Source: Malaciobacter molluscorum LMG 25693 (GTDB lineage: Bacteria > Campylobacterota > Campylobacteria > Campylobacterales > Arcobacteraceae). Taken from it: a stretch of DNA of 64,000 nucleotides. The stretch lies in assembly GCF_003544935.1 (NCBI RefSeq), contig NZ_CP032098.1, positions 1,488,001 to 1,552,000 of the forward strand, given 5' to 3'. The translations under genes were made by a program, and so were the position numbers. Below are positions 8,353 to 18,385 of the stretch, piece by piece; the stretch's first letter is position 1; each line of letters begins with the position of its first letter. The notes below the pieces were generated by a model. That model had not been told where the DNA came from. It made no database searches and saw nothing but the letters and a program-made list of their open reading frames with translations.

Positions 8353-8721
8353 TTATCTACTTAATACTATATTAACTGCTTTAAGCAATTGATCTGGAAC
8401 AAAAGGTTTAACAATCCATCCTGTTGCACCTGCTGCTTTACCTTTAGCTTTCATCTCATCACTTCTTTCAGTAGTCAATACCAAAATAGGTTTACTAGCA
8501 TATTGAGACAACTTTCTTAATTCAGTAATTAATGTAAGTCCATCCATATTTGGCATATTTACATCAGTTATAATTAAGTCATAAGTTGAAGCTTTAGCTT
8601 TTTCTAACCCATCAACGCCATCGATTGCTTCAGTAACATCATTATACCCACCCTCATTAAGTGCATAGTTTAACATATCTCTTAACATTGTTGAGTCATC
8701 TACTATTAAAAGCTTAGCCAT
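8353..8721 (-). CDS. cheY: CheY-type single-domain response regulator
   Basis: This 122-residue stand-alone receiver has the acid pocket Asp8-Asp9, phospho-acceptor Asp53 (IITDVNMPNMDG), the conserved Thr in LTTERS and Lys in VKPF. It is first in the chemotaxis operon, with a strong AAGGGG ribosome-binding site, and is the likely direct output partner of the CheA downstream. Whether it binds the flagellar switch or another target cannot be read from the sequence. Confidence 0.93.
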   Translation of the reverse strand: MAKLLIVDDSTMLRDMLNYALNEGGYNDVTEAIDGVDGLEKAKASTYDLIITDVNMPNMDGLTLITELRKLSQYASKPILVLTTERSDEMKAKGKAAGATGWIVKPFVPDQLLKAVNIVLSR

Positions 8722-8801
8722 AAAAACCCCTTGTTTTTTAATAATTAAATATTATTTTTTTATATCTTAACTAAAGAAGTATTAATTTAGTATTAAAATT
8801 T

Positions 8802-10982
8802 TTACAATAGTGTTGAAGCTAATTCAATTCTATCTTTCTTAACATTTAATACTTTAATTTCAACTTCTTGACCTACAGATAATACATCAGAAACATTTTT
8901 TACTCTCTCTTTTGATATCTTAGATATATGAAGTAAGCCTTCACCACCCTTTGGTAAAGATATAAATGCACCAAAATCTGTTATTCTTTCTACTTTTCCT
9001 TTTAAAACCTCTTCAAGCTGGTAAAGTTTACAAAAATCAATATTTTTGCCACTATCTTTTCTTGATGATGCATTGTTAGAAATTGTTTTTATATGCTCAC
9101 AAGCATCAATTACATTTTGTTTATTTTCACCACTTACTTTTACCTTTCCACTGTCTTTATCTAGGTCAATTGAAACTGAGAATTTTTCAATTATCTCTTT
9201 TATAGTTGAACCAGCTTTACCTATAATAACCATGATTTTACTAGGGTCAATTGCAAACTGTTCCACTAAAGGTAATGCATCACTTGGAACTATTTCAACA
9301 GCAGCTTCTTCCATAATATTTAAAATATGAGTTCTTCCCTCTTTTGCTTGTAATAAAGCTTCTTTTAATACAGAAAGTTCTATTCCTCCAAGTTTAATAT
9401 CCATTTGTAACGCAGTAATTCCCTCTTTTGTACCTGCAACTTTAAAATCCATATCTCCATCATGATCTTCAAGCCCCATAATATCAGTTAAAATAGAATA
9501 TTTATCACCTTGAACAACCATACCCATTGCTACACCAGCAACAAGATTAGAAATTGGAATTCCCGCTGCTTTTAATGCTAAAGAACCACCACAAACTGTT
9601 GCCATAGATGAAGAACCATTTGATTCTAAGATTTCAGATACTAATCTTATAGTATCATCAAAGTCTTTATCAATTGTTGCCTCAAGAGCTTTTTTTGCTA
9701 AATTACCATGACCTAACTCTCTTCTCCCTACTCCAAACATAGGTTTTGCTTCTCCAACTGAAAAACCTGGAAAGTTATAATGAACCATAAAATTTTCCAT
9801 AGAAGTAGATTTATCAGTTAAAACTTCATACATCTGTCCATCTTTTGGTCCAGCTATTGTTCCAATTACTAATGCTTGAGTTTGACCTCTAGTAAATAAA
9901 CAAGAAGAATGTGTTGAAGGTAAAATATTTGTTTCAATTGTTATAGGTCTTACTTCTTTTAAACCTCTTCCATCAGCTCTAACTTTTTCATCAACAATCA
10001 TATTTCTTACAATTTCTCTTTTTACAATTGAAACTGCTTCATAAATTTCACTATATGTTATCTCTTCAATATCTTTATATTCTTTTTCTAGAATAAGCTT
10101 TGCAACTTCTTTTAATTCAACAGCTCTTTCACTTTTTGCAAGTTTTTTAATTGCTGCTTTTATTTCATTTATATATTTATTTCTAACATTTTCAATAATA
10201 GATTCATCTATAGTAAACTCAACTAAGTCAACATCATTTATCTCTTTACAAACAGTTTCAAATCCAGTTTCATAAGTACTATTAACTTCATTTAGTACAT
10301 TTTGAGCTAAACCTATTGCTTCAACTAATTCATCTTCTTCCATCTCATTAGTTTTATGAACTTTTGTAAAAGCTTCAATATCTACTTCAACCATATCTTC
10401 ACTAGAAATTGATTTCATTTCTATCATCAAAAGTTCTTCTTTTGAACCAGCTACATATAAATCTAATGTTGATTGTTCTAATTGTATTTCTGTAGGATTA
10501 ATTATATATTCACCTTCAACTCTACCTATTCTAACACCAGCAACTGATTTTTTAATTGGTAAATTAGATGTATATAAAGCAGCACTTGCTGCATTTAAAC
10601 TAAGTACTTGTAAGTCAACATCTCTATCTGCACTTAAAACCATAACAGTTATTGTTGTTGGATATACATATCCTTTTGGAAAAAGTGGTCTAAGACTCCT
10701 ATCTATTACCCTTGAAGTTAAAGTCTCAAATTCACTTGGTTTTGCTTCTCTTTTAATAAATCCACCTGGCAACTTTGCAGCTGCATAAGTTTTTTCAACA
10801 TATTGAACAGTTAATGGAGTAAAATCTTCTTCTACGGGATTATCAAATTCACTTACTACAGTTGCTAAAACAACTGCATTCCCTACTTGTGCTAAAACAG
10901 ATCCATTAGACTGTTTTGCAACTTTATCAAATTCAAAAATTTCATTTTTTCCATTAAGCTCAAATTCACAAACTGTTGACAT
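8802..10982 (-). CDS. pnp: Polyribonucleotide nucleotidyltransferase (PNPase)
   Basis: PNPase degrades RNA 3' to 5' by phosphorolysis and takes part in mRNA turnover. The 726-residue protein has the first RNase PH domain (PGGFIKREAKPSE, SRVIDRSLRPLFP), a helical linker, the second RNase PH domain (VRADGRGLKEVRPI, RRELGHGNLA, SNGSSSMATVCGGSLAL, DHDGDMDFKVAG), a KH domain (VIIGKAGSTIKEI) and a C-terminal S1 domain (KGKVERITDFGAFISLPKG). It follows the phosphoribosyltransferase gene by 14 nt, so both probably belong to the lptD transcription unit. Confidence 0.96.
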   Translation of the reverse strand: MSTVCEFELNGKNEIFEFDKVAKQSNGSVLAQVGNAVVLATVVSEFDNPVEEDFTPLTVQYVEKTYAAAKLPGGFIKREAKPSEFETLTSRVIDRSLRPLFPKGYVYPTTITVMVLSADRDVDLQVLSLNAASAALYTSNLPIKKSVAGVRIGRVEGEYIINPTEIQLEQSTLDLYVAGSKEELLMIEMKSISSEDMVEVDIEAFTKVHKTNEMEEDELVEAIGLAQNVLNEVNSTYETGFETVCKEINDVDLVEFTIDESIIENVRNKYINEIKAAIKKLAKSERAVELKEVAKLILEKEYKDIEEITYSEIYEAVSIVKREIVRNMIVDEKVRADGRGLKEVRPITIETNILPSTHSSCLFTRGQTQALVIGTIAGPKDGQMYEVLTDKSTSMENFMVHYNFPGFSVGEAKPMFGVGRRELGHGNLAKKALEATIDKDFDDTIRLVSEILESNGSSSMATVCGGSLALKAAGIPISNLVAGVAMGMVVQGDKYSILTDIMGLEDHDGDMDFKVAGTKEGITALQMDIKLGGIELSVLKEALLQAKEGRTHILNIMEEAAVEIVPSDALPLVEQFAIDPSKIMVIIGKAGSTIKEIIEKFSVSIDLDKDSGKVKVSGENKQNVIDACEHIKTISNNASSRKDSGKNIDFCKLYQLEEVLKGKVERITDFGAFISLPKGGEGLLHISKISKERVKNVSDVLSVGQEVEIKVLNVKKDRIELASTLL

Positions 10983-10996
10983 ACATTTTCCTTTAG

Positions 10997-11638
10997 TTAA
11001 AATTTCTTAATATCTTCAAAATCTATATTTTCTAATTTATCATAATAAAAATCAATAAATACAAAATGATCTAATTTTTTCACAAAATATAAATCATCTG
11101 CAATAGATTCAATTGTAGGTACTGTTGCACTAGGCAATATTGGTGTTGCAACTGAAACAGATTTTGCACCAAGATTAATTGCAGTTTTAATACAGGCCAT
11201 CATTGTAAGGCCAGTGTTTAAACCTTCATCTACCAATAAAACATTTTTATTTTCTAAATTACTAATTTTTTTATTTTTTCTATATAGTTTGATTGTTCTT
11301 AAAAGTTGTTTTTCATAAACTTCTTTAGACTTTTCAAAAATAAAGTCTAAACTTATTTCAAAAGATTTTGCAAGTTCTTCATGAATAACAACTTCTTCTG
11401 TCTCAGTAACAATTGCAATTTCACAATCTTCATTATTTTCAGCCATAATTTTACTAGAAAGCATTAAGTCAAAATTGCCTCCAAGTTTCTGTGAAATAAT
11501 TTTTGCAATTGGTACACCTCCATATGAAGTTGCAAGAACTGTCCATTCTTCTAATTTCATACTATCTATTGGCAATATATCTAATAATCTAAAAGCGGCA
11601 ACTTCTCTATTTTTAAAATATATTTGTTCATGCTGCAT
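10997..11638 (-). CDS. Phosphoribosyltransferase family protein
   Basis: The PRPP-binding signature is clear: VLLVDEGLNTGLTMMACIK, a long hydrophobic strand, two acidic residues and a small-residue loop. The N-terminal part has the strand-loop VLATSYGGVPIAKII typical of the fold. The substrate base is not evident; such proteins next to pnp and lptD are usually left as generic phosphoribosyltransferases. The frame is open from a TTG at 11662 inside lptD, but the ATG at 11638 is preferred because a GAAGAG ribosome-binding site precedes it and it begins just past the lptD stop (213 residues). Confidence 0.8.
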   Translation of the reverse strand: MQHEQIYFKNREVAAFRLLDILPIDSMKLEEWTVLATSYGGVPIAKIISQKLGGNFDLMLSSKIMAENNEDCEIAIVTETEEVVIHEELAKSFEISLDFIFEKSKEVYEKQLLRTIKLYRKNKKISNLENKNVLLVDEGLNTGLTMMACIKTAINLGAKSVSVATPILPSATVPTIESIADDLYFVKKLDHFVFIDFYYDKLENIDFEDIKKF

Positions 11639-11642
11639 TATA

Positions 11643-13760
11643 TTACTCTTCTGTTTTCTCAAGTGTGTATTGTTGTTTTATTCCACCTATTGGTTTTAAC
11701 AAAATTTGTACATATAAAACATCTTGTTCTTCTCTATCGTAGATTTTACTTGATATTGCTTCAACCTCTTTTTCATATTTTAAGTCAATTTGCCAACAAT
11801 CATCCATAATTGAGAATAAAACACCTTGTCTACTTCTCATATCCTCTTTTAGATTATAATTTGTATAATACCCAACTGAATAATCTCTTGAAATTCTGTA
11901 ATTAGCATTTATTCTATAAGATTCTAAATCCTCTTTTCCTGAATTTGGAGTATCTTTTGACATATAATATCCAAGACCTAAATTAAAATCACCATAATTA
12001 AAAGTTAAAGATGTAGAGTTTTCAGTAAAAGTATTATCTTGATGATTATATATAACTTTATTAGAAATAGTTCCATAAAAATAGTTATAAATAATCTCAT
12101 TTTCCATATTTTGTAATTCAGGATTATCTAAATCATCAAAAACAATTGATTGCTTTAATTTATGATTAATTATTTGTTTTAAAGTATCTCTATCATAAAA
12201 AGATTGATTTAATGCTAACTCAATTGATCTACTTGTTTTAGATATAGGGAAAAAACTTAACTCATTAGTATCATTATTAATTCCATATAAATCACCATCA
12301 TCCTTAATTGTTGCAGAATCTACATAATTTGCACTTAAATTAACTGTGTGAATAATATCTTCATAAGCTTTAAGTAAATCTGTACTTAGCCCAACAGTAG
12401 TAATATTTTCAATAAATGTACCATCTTCTAATTTTGAATCAGTATCATCATATTTATAATGTGTAAATACAGTTTCATTTTTTAAATTTAATTGTAAATA
12501 ATCATCAAATAAAGAAATAGAATAAGACAAAGGTACACTAATATCATATTTATTTGCAGTTACACCATCTTGTCTATAATAATTTGTATATCTTGTATCA
12601 ATTGAATATAACAAATCATCAAGTAAAATAGGTTTAGCATACTTATGAAAATGTCCTTGAGGTAATTCTTGCATAGTTTTTTCATTTGAATTAAGGGTTT
12701 TATCTAAATAATATCTAAAATAAACTCCTCCATAATATTCAGGTGTATTATAAAAATAATTTATTTTAGATTCTATTTTCTTTTCATCTTCATCATTATG
12801 AGAATTACTAACTCCACCCTTTCTCTCTAATTTTCTATATTCAAAATCATTAAGCCATCTAATATCCGCATATAATCCATCTTGTGAGTTTTCATCTGAT
12901 AAGATTTTTTCATTTGTATAATAAATTTCCCAACCATAATGATTTTGATGTTCTAATGCTTTTTCTTTATAATAATCATCTTTTTCATTAAAAAAACCTG
13001 CACCTAATCTTAAATATGATTCTTCAGTTGGTTTATATCTAAAATAAGAGTAAAGTCCTTTACCTCTATCTGTTCTAATTTGAGGAATAAATTCAAAATC
13101 ATAATCATCTGCTGGTGCGAAATATATAGGTTGTGCATAAATAAAACCTTCTTCACTACCATATCCAATAGTTGGAATTAAAAGACCTGTTCTTCTTGTA
13201 TTATCAGCAGAAAAACCAAAATAAGGAAAATAAAAAACTGGAATATTTTTAATATAAAGTCTTGGATTAAAAATATTTACCCATTTTGTTTCAGTATTAT
13301 ACTCTGTACTTGATGATTTTATACTCCAGGCAGGATCTTCACAATCACAACTTGATAAAATACTATTATTTAAAGTTACAATATCATTTTGTTTTTTTGA
13401 ATCTTTCGAATTCATCCATAAATTAGATTTATTATTAAAAATTAAAGTTGGTTTTTGAAATAATGCATCATTTTTATTATCTAAAAAAGCATACTCACTT
13501 TGAGCTTGTATCGAATTATCTTTTACAATTAATACATCATTAAAAAATTCGAATGTCTCTTTCTTTTTATTGTAAACAACTTTTTGTGCACTACCATAAT
13601 ATGAAGGAGAAAAAATAACAACATCACCAATTGCTGTTACAATATCACCTTTTGTATCTAACTTATTAGCAATAATTTGAAACTTTTCACTACTTAACTC
13701 TTTTGCATTTGATGAAGTGCATAATGCAACTAAACAAATAAAAACTAATTTTTTAAACAT
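11643..13760 (-). CDS. lptD: LPS-assembly outer-membrane protein LptD
   Basis: LptD is the outer-membrane barrel that inserts lipopolysaccharide into the outer leaflet. The 705-residue protein has a signal peptide (MFKKLVFICLVALCTSSNAK), an OstA/LptA-like beta-jellyroll (FQIIANKLDTKGDIVTAIGD), and a long barrel of aromatic-alternating strands. A Cys-x-Cys (SSCDCEDPAW) near residue 135 and a Cys in MDDCWQIDL near the C-terminus fit the disulfide pattern known for LptD. Its start overlaps the RDD gene by 8 nt. The lptD-phosphoribosyltransferase-pnp order suggests one operon. Confidence 0.93.
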   Translation of the reverse strand: MFKKLVFICLVALCTSSNAKELSSEKFQIIANKLDTKGDIVTAIGDVVIFSPSYYGSAQKVVYNKKKETFEFFNDVLIVKDNSIQAQSEYAFLDNKNDALFQKPTLIFNNKSNLWMNSKDSKKQNDIVTLNNSILSSCDCEDPAWSIKSSSTEYNTETKWVNIFNPRLYIKNIPVFYFPYFGFSADNTRRTGLLIPTIGYGSEEGFIYAQPIYFAPADDYDFEFIPQIRTDRGKGLYSYFRYKPTEESYLRLGAGFFNEKDDYYKEKALEHQNHYGWEIYYTNEKILSDENSQDGLYADIRWLNDFEYRKLERKGGVSNSHNDEDEKKIESKINYFYNTPEYYGGVYFRYYLDKTLNSNEKTMQELPQGHFHKYAKPILLDDLLYSIDTRYTNYYRQDGVTANKYDISVPLSYSISLFDDYLQLNLKNETVFTHYKYDDTDSKLEDGTFIENITTVGLSTDLLKAYEDIIHTVNLSANYVDSATIKDDGDLYGINNDTNELSFFPISKTSRSIELALNQSFYDRDTLKQIINHKLKQSIVFDDLDNPELQNMENEIIYNYFYGTISNKVIYNHQDNTFTENSTSLTFNYGDFNLGLGYYMSKDTPNSGKEDLESYRINANYRISRDYSVGYYTNYNLKEDMRSRQGVLFSIMDDCWQIDLKYEKEVEAISSKIYDREEQDVLYVQILLKPIGGIKQQYTLEKTEE

Positions 13761-14187
13761 TAACTACCAACGTCCTACCAATTTTATCATGGAATGTTTG
13801 TCTTGCTTGATCAAAAAATCCTAATATAAATCCAATATAAAAGAACATTTCACTAAAAATTCTTCCTATAGATCTAAAAATAGCACCTTCCAAAGAGACT
13901 CTTCCAAAATTATTATAATCAATTACTCTAATTTTTAACATAATTTTACCTACAGTTGCACCATAATACCATATAAAAAAAGCTTGATATGTAAATTTTA
14001 TAATCAAAAGTGGTACAACAAATTGAGTTGAAATTATATTAATTGCAAGAGTAATATCATCACCAGCAGCTTTAATCGTATCTCCAAAAATAATAAATAC
14101 AAGAATTGTAATTAACAAATCATCAACTATAAAAGCTAATGCTCTTGATCTAATAGATGCTAATTGTAAATCTGTATTATTATTCAT
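13753..14187 (-). CDS. RDD-family membrane protein
   Basis: This 144-residue protein opens with the family motif RSRALAFIVDDLLI, where an Arg and paired Asp residues precede the first helix. Three to four hydrophobic helices follow, around ILVFIIFG, FVVPLLIIKFTYQAFFIWYY and MFFYIGFILGFF. GATVGKIMLKIRVID and RQTFHDKIGRTLVV are also standard for the family. RDD proteins are widespread membrane proteins, some linked to ion transport, but the role of this one is unknown. It lies between purD and lptD. Confidence 0.88.
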   Translation of the reverse strand: MNNNTDLQLASIRSRALAFIVDDLLITILVFIIFGDTIKAAGDDITLAINIISTQFVVPLLIIKFTYQAFFIWYYGATVGKIMLKIRVIDYNNFGRVSLEGAIFRSIGRIFSEMFFYIGFILGFFDQARQTFHDKIGRTLVVNV

Positions 14188-14191
14188 AATA

Positions 14192-15457
14192 TTACTTTAA
14201 AGCTTGATAAGCAATATCTGTTCTACATTTTTTACCTGCAAAATGAACTTGCCCGCATAAAGCATAAGCTCTATCTCTTGCTTGTTTTATAGAATCTCCA
14301 GAACCGACACAAACCAAAACTCTTCCTCCTGTTGCCATAAGTTTATCATTTTCTCTTGATACTCCCGCAAAAGAGATATGTGTATTTTTTTGAATATCTT
14401 CATCTACAATATTATCAATAATGATTTCTGCTGGTTCACTACTAGAATAAGGATAATTTTCACTAGCCATAACAACACCAACACTATATTGATTTTTAAT
14501 TTTTATATCTAAATTATTTAAATCTTTTGTAGCACCTTTATAAAAAAGTTCAGAAACAGGTGTTTCTAATAAAGGCATTAAAATCTCACATTCTGGATCA
14601 CCAAATCTTACATTATATTCAAGAATTATAGGTTCACCTTTTACTACCATAACTCCAATAAATAATACACCTTCAAAAGGTGCACCTTCATTTTTCATTC
14701 CTTCTAAAGTTGGTTTAATTACTCTATCTTCAACTTTTTTATAAATATCTTCATTTACTAAAGGAGTTGGAGCATAAGCACCCATACCACCTGTATTTGG
14801 TCCAGTATCATTATTCCCTACTCTTTTGTGATCTTGTGCTGCTGGTAAGACTTTATAATTTTCTCCATCACAAATTGCAAAAATAGATAATTCATATCCA
14901 TCTAAAAACTCTTCAATTACAACATTTGTTCCTGCTTCACCAAAAGAACTACCACTTAACATTTCACTTGCTGCTTTTTTTGCTTCATCTTTAGATTGTG
15001 CAATAATAACACCTTTACCTGCACATAAACCATCTGCTTTTACAACTATTGGTTCGCTCATTGTATCAATAAAATCATGAGCTTCTTTTTCATTATTAGT
15101 TTCTAAAAATGCAGCTGTTGGAATATTATATTTTTTTAATATATTTTTCATATAAACTTTTGAACCTTCCAATTTAGCTGCTGCACTACTTGGTCCAAAA
15201 ATTGTTAAATTTTCTTCTTTAAAAATATCAACTACACCATCAACTAGCGGAGCTTCAGGACCTACAATCGTTAAATCAATATTATTTTCTTTTGCCCATA
15301 AAGCCAACTTTTTATAATCTTTTATATTAATATTTTGTCCTAAGTCTTGTGTTGCACCATTTCCTGGCATAAAAAATAAATTATGTTTTTTTTCTTTATA
15401 AATACTAAGACCTATAGAGTACTCTCTTCCACCACTTCCAAGAATTAATATATTCAC
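14192..15457 (-). CDS. purD: Phosphoribosylamine-glycine ligase (GAR synthetase)
   Basis: PurD joins glycine to phosphoribosylamine with ATP, the second step of purine synthesis. The 421-residue protein begins [16 protein letters not shown], continues with [10 protein letters not shown] and the ATP-grasp domain ([29 protein letters not shown]), and ends with [13 protein letters not shown]. The start codon is GTG with an AAGGAAA ribosome-binding site 8 nt upstream. A structured RNA resembling 6S RNA lies directly upstream on the same strand. Confidence 0.96.
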   Translation of the reverse strand: MNILILGSGGREYSIGLSIYKEKKHNLFFMPGNGATQDLGQNINIKDYKKLALWAKENNIDLTIVGPEAPLVDGVVDIFKEENLTIFGPSSAAAKLEGSKVYMKNILKKYNIPTAAFLETNNEKEAHDFIDTMSEPIVVKADGLCAGKGVIIAQSKDEAKKAASEMLSGSSFGEAGTNVVIEEFLDGYELSIFAICDGENYKVLPAAQDHKRVGNNDTGPNTGGMGAYAPTPLVNEDIYKKVEDRVIKPTLEGMKNEGAPFEGVLFIGVMVVKGEPIILEYNVRFGDPECEILMPLLETPVSELFYKGATKDLNNLDIKIKNQYSVGVVMASENYPYSSSEPAEIIIDNIVDEDIQKNTHISFAGVSRENDKLMATGGRVLVCVGSGDSIKQARDRAYALCGQVHFAGKKCRTDIAYQALK

Positions 15458-15484
15458 CTAGATTTCCTTAAAAAATTTGTAGTT

Positions 15485-15653
15485 TATCCAAGTAGCCGTT
15501 AACCATTAAATGGCCCACAAAAGCCAAGATTAGGGGTATGAATACTATTTTAGGAACGCGAACGAAAGAAGCGTTGCACACCGTAGAATTACAAATACCC
15601 ACAAATTTTTATTATCGGACCCTCAACAATGGAAATCCCGAACTACTTAGATA
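15485..15653 (-). ncRNA. ssrS: Probable 6S RNA (purD-linked structured RNA)
   Basis: This stretch is clearly richer in GC than other intergenic DNA here and holds no gene. An 11-bp closing stem forms from TATCTAAGTAG and CTACTTGGATA (one G-U pair) at its two ends. Inside, GGGTAT pairs with ATACCC, AACGC with GCGTT at the tip of the long arm, and TCGG with CCGA, plus a side hairpin in the large bulge. A long rod with a central bubble closed by one terminal stem is the 6S RNA shape. 6S RNA binds the sigma-70 RNA polymerase holoenzyme in stationary phase. A location upstream of purD is, as I recall, known for Campylobacterota. An AT-rich -10-like element precedes it. Confidence 0.7.
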
Positions 15654-15687
15654 TATAAATTTTATCCAATTATCGTTGAAGTAAAGA

Positions 15688-16326
15688 TTAAAACAAATAT
15701 CTCTTTGCAAGATTTACACATTCATCAACTGATGTATAATTACTAATTTCAAAATCTACATTTTCAGGTAAATATTTAGCAGTAGTTTTACCAATTACTA
15801 TGGCTTTTAAAGAGTTATTCCATGAATATTTTTTAAAAAAACAATCAACACTAGAAGGAGACGTAAAAATTACAATTGAACCCTTTTCAATTGTAATACT
15901 TTCTAATTTATCATTGCAAACAGTTTCATAAACAATTTCTTCATTAATATCTATTTTATTTTCCTTTAAAATATCAACTAAAGAAGAAACAACTCTTTTA
16001 GCTTTTAGAAATAAAACTTTTTTATTTTTTAAAAGAGGCACCAATTCTTTTGCAAATTCATTTCCATGTCCACTATTTCCAATGAAAGAGACTTTTCCTC
16101 CAAGATTAATAGCAACATCAGAAGTTTTTTTAGCAATTACATAAGAATTAATATTCTTCCATTCATTACCAAAAGAATCAATTGAATAAATGGCATTTTT
16201 TGATGTAAAAATTAAGGCATCATAATTACCAAAATCAATATTTTTTTCAATATATTTAATCTTAAAAATTTCAAGATTTATAACATCTTCATATTTTTGA
16301 TTATTTAATAAATATATTTTTGGCAT
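15688..16326 (-). CDS. hemD: Uroporphyrinogen-III synthase
   Basis: HemD closes hydroxymethylbilane to uroporphyrinogen III, the branch-point precursor of haem, sirohaem and cobalamin. The 212-residue protein is divergent, as the family is, but shows its conserved spots: DALIFTSKNAI near 35, FLKAKRVVSSLVDIL near 105, IVIFTSPSSVDCFF near 150 and IVIGKTTAKYL near 173. It begins 2 nt after the der stop codon, so the two are likely co-transcribed. Confidence 0.85.
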   Translation of the reverse strand: MPKIYLLNNQKYEDVINLEIFKIKYIEKNIDFGNYDALIFTSKNAIYSIDSFGNEWKNINSYVIAKKTSDVAINLGGKVSFIGNSGHGNEFAKELVPLLKNKKVLFLKAKRVVSSLVDILKENKIDINEEIVYETVCNDKLESITIEKGSIVIFTSPSSVDCFFKKYSWNNSLKAIVIGKTTAKYLPENVDFEISNYTSVDECVNLAKRYLF

Positions 16327-16328
16327 TA

Positions 16329-17756
16329 TTATCCTTGAAAAGTATCTTCTAACTCTTCATCATAAATTCTTTCACCTTTTTTTCGAGTAAGCACATGAAT
16401 TGGTGTACCTTCAAAATTAATATTATCTCTCAAAAAGTTAATTAAGTATCTTTTATAAGAAAAATGTAATAAATTAGGTTTATTCATAATTAATGCAATA
16501 CGAGGTGGATTAGATTGAAATTGTGTTGCGTAATATATTCGTAGATATGCACCATTGGGACTAGGAAGAGCATGTCTAATAACCGCTTCTTCAACAATTT
16601 TATTTAATGAAGAAGTAGGTATTCTTTGAGAATAATTATCATAAATTTCAACAATTTTATCTTTTAATCTATCAATACTTCTACCTGTTTTTGCAGAAAC
16701 TGCAATAATTGGAGCATAAAATAAAAATTTAAATTTTCTTCTAACTTTTTTCTCTAACTCTTTAAAAGTTTCACTGTTTTCATCCCATTTATTTAAAACA
16801 ATAATTGTTCCTAAGCCATATTCATCAACTAAACCTGCTATTTTCTCATCCAAATCAACTAATTCTTCTGATGCATCTAAAATAACTAGTGCAAGATTCG
16901 CCTTCTTTAGCATCTCTTTAGTTCTCATTAAAGCATATTTTTCAATACCTTCAATTTTACCTCTTCTTCTTAAACCAGCTGTATCAACAAATGTAATTTT
17001 CTTTTCTTTATATTCAAATGATTCATCAACAGGGTCTATTGTAGTTCCTGAAATAGATGAGACAACTGATCGCTCCTCTCCAATTAATGCATTTAAAATT
17101 GAACTTTTACCAACATTAGTTCTTCCAATAATTGCAACATTAATTTCATTATTATCTTCTTCAATTATTGTGTCTTCTTTAGGTATTAAAAAATCTTCAA
17201 GTCCTTCATCAACTTCTTCTTCATTAATAACTTCTTCAACTTTCTCTTCTTCTGGCAAAAGATTTGCTACCCATTCAAATAAAGATTTTGTACCTCTATT
17301 ATGAGAAACAGAAATACCAAAAAGATTTTCATCATTAATTCCAAATTCATAAAAAGACCAAAGTCTCTCTTTTTCTTTATCATTATCAATTTTATTTACA
17401 ACTAATGCTAGTTTTTTACCAAGATTTTGAAGCTCATAAAATAGTTCTTTATCTTTATCATCAGGTAATTTTTTTCCATCTACCATAAAAAGTATTATAT
17501 CAGCTTCTTTAGCACAATCAATTGCTTTTCTTTTTACATTAGAGAATATTTCATCATTTGTTTCATCGATACCACCTGTGTCAAGCATTAATGCCTTTCT
17601 ACCTAAAACTTCTACTTCATGCTTTCTTATATCTCTAGTTGTTCCTGCTAAGTCTGAAACAATTGCAATTCTTTGTTGTGCAATTCTATTAAAAAGTGAA
17701 CTTTTACCAACATTTGGTTGTCCAATTAAAGCAATCTTTACTAACGGTTCATTCAT
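16329..17756 (-). CDS. der: Ribosome-assembly GTPase Der (EngA)
   Basis: Der is an essential GTPase for 50S subunit maturation. The 475-residue protein carries the diagnostic two tandem G domains: GQPNVGKSSLFNR with DTGG and NKID, then GRTNVGKSSILNAL with DTAGL and NKWD. A C-terminal KH-like domain follows (SSLNKIVEEAVIRHALPSP, then HVLTRKKGERI). An acidic insert, EEEKVEEVINEEEVDEGLED, links the two G domains. Confidence 0.96.
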   Translation of the reverse strand: MNEPLVKIALIGQPNVGKSSLFNRIAQQRIAIVSDLAGTTRDIRKHEVEVLGRKALMLDTGGIDETNDEIFSNVKRKAIDCAKEADIILFMVDGKKLPDDKDKELFYELQNLGKKLALVVNKIDNDKEKERLWSFYEFGINDENLFGISVSHNRGTKSLFEWVANLLPEEEKVEEVINEEEVDEGLEDFLIPKEDTIIEEDNNEINVAIIGRTNVGKSSILNALIGEERSVVSSISGTTIDPVDESFEYKEKKITFVDTAGLRRRGKIEGIEKYALMRTKEMLKKANLALVILDASEELVDLDEKIAGLVDEYGLGTIIVLNKWDENSETFKELEKKVRRKFKFLFYAPIIAVSAKTGRSIDRLKDKIVEIYDNYSQRIPTSSLNKIVEEAVIRHALPSPNGAYLRIYYATQFQSNPPRIALIMNKPNLLHFSYKRYLINFLRDNINFEGTPIHVLTRKKGERIYDEELEDTFQG

Positions 17757-17789
17757 TTAGATTAAATCCTATTTATATTAAATTAAAAA

Positions 17790-17814
17790 AGGTATTAGCA
17801 ATTTGCTAATACCT
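17790..17814 (-). terminator. Rho-independent terminator of hpf
   Basis: A perfect 11-bp stem, AGGTATTAGCA / TGCTAATACCT, closes a 3-nt loop. On the minus strand it runs into a T6 tract at 17785-17790, a textbook terminator about 30 bp after the hpf stop codon. Confidence 0.85.
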
Positions 17815-17842
17815 CTTAAGTATATCTAAAATTTAGTTATTT

Positions 17843-18385
17843 TTAGTATAAACCAAATTTTCCTTCTTCTTTTGTTTTATATAATACTCTAAGATTATCA
17901 TCTTTATCATAAAATACTTTAAATAAATCATCAGAATTTTTTAAGCTATCAAGAGCCTCTTCTATATCAATTGGTTTATAAGAAGCCATTTTTACAGGAA
18001 TAATCTCATTTTCAAATTTTTCAAGTTGTGCTGCAACTTCATCTTCAACAACATTTGCATCAACTTCTGATAATTTAGTTGCTTTATGTCCTGTAATTTT
18101 GTCATGATGTCTTCTTAATACTTTAGATACTCTATCAACTGCAATATCAACTGCAGAATAAAGATCTTTATCTTTTTGTTTTACAACAATTGTATCAAGA
18201 TGTGCAATATTTATAGTAAATTCAAAAGTAAAAGCTTTTTTTCCATTTTTTTCATCTTGTGAAATAATTGAATTAACTGATATTATATCTAAGTTATATT
18301 TTTTAAAAATTTCTACTGAACTATTAATATAATCTTTAATTGGCTCTGTTAATTCTATGTGTCTTCCTACAATACTTGTATTCAT
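17843..18385 (-). CDS. hpf: Ribosome hibernation promoting factor, long form
   Basis: HPF binds the 30S subunit and drives 70S dimerisation into inactive 100S particles during starvation. The 180-residue protein has the N-terminal beta-alpha-beta fold (MNTSIVGRHIELTEPIKDYI, IDVAVDRV-like helix, LRRHHDKITGHK) and a C-terminal extension with SYKPIDIEEALDSL and FKVFYDKDDNLRVLYKTKEE. That extension is the dimerisation domain that defines the long form. It is flanked by its own terminator and an AT-rich upstream region, so it is probably monocistronic. Confidence 0.9.
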   Translation of the reverse strand: MNTSIVGRHIELTEPIKDYINSSVEIFKKYNLDIISVNSIISQDEKNGKKAFTFEFTINIAHLDTIVVKQKDKDLYSAVDIAVDRVSKVLRRHHDKITGHKATKLSEVDANVVEDEVAAQLEKFENEIIPVKMASYKPIDIEEALDSLKNSDDLFKVFYDKDDNLRVLYKTKEEGKFGLY

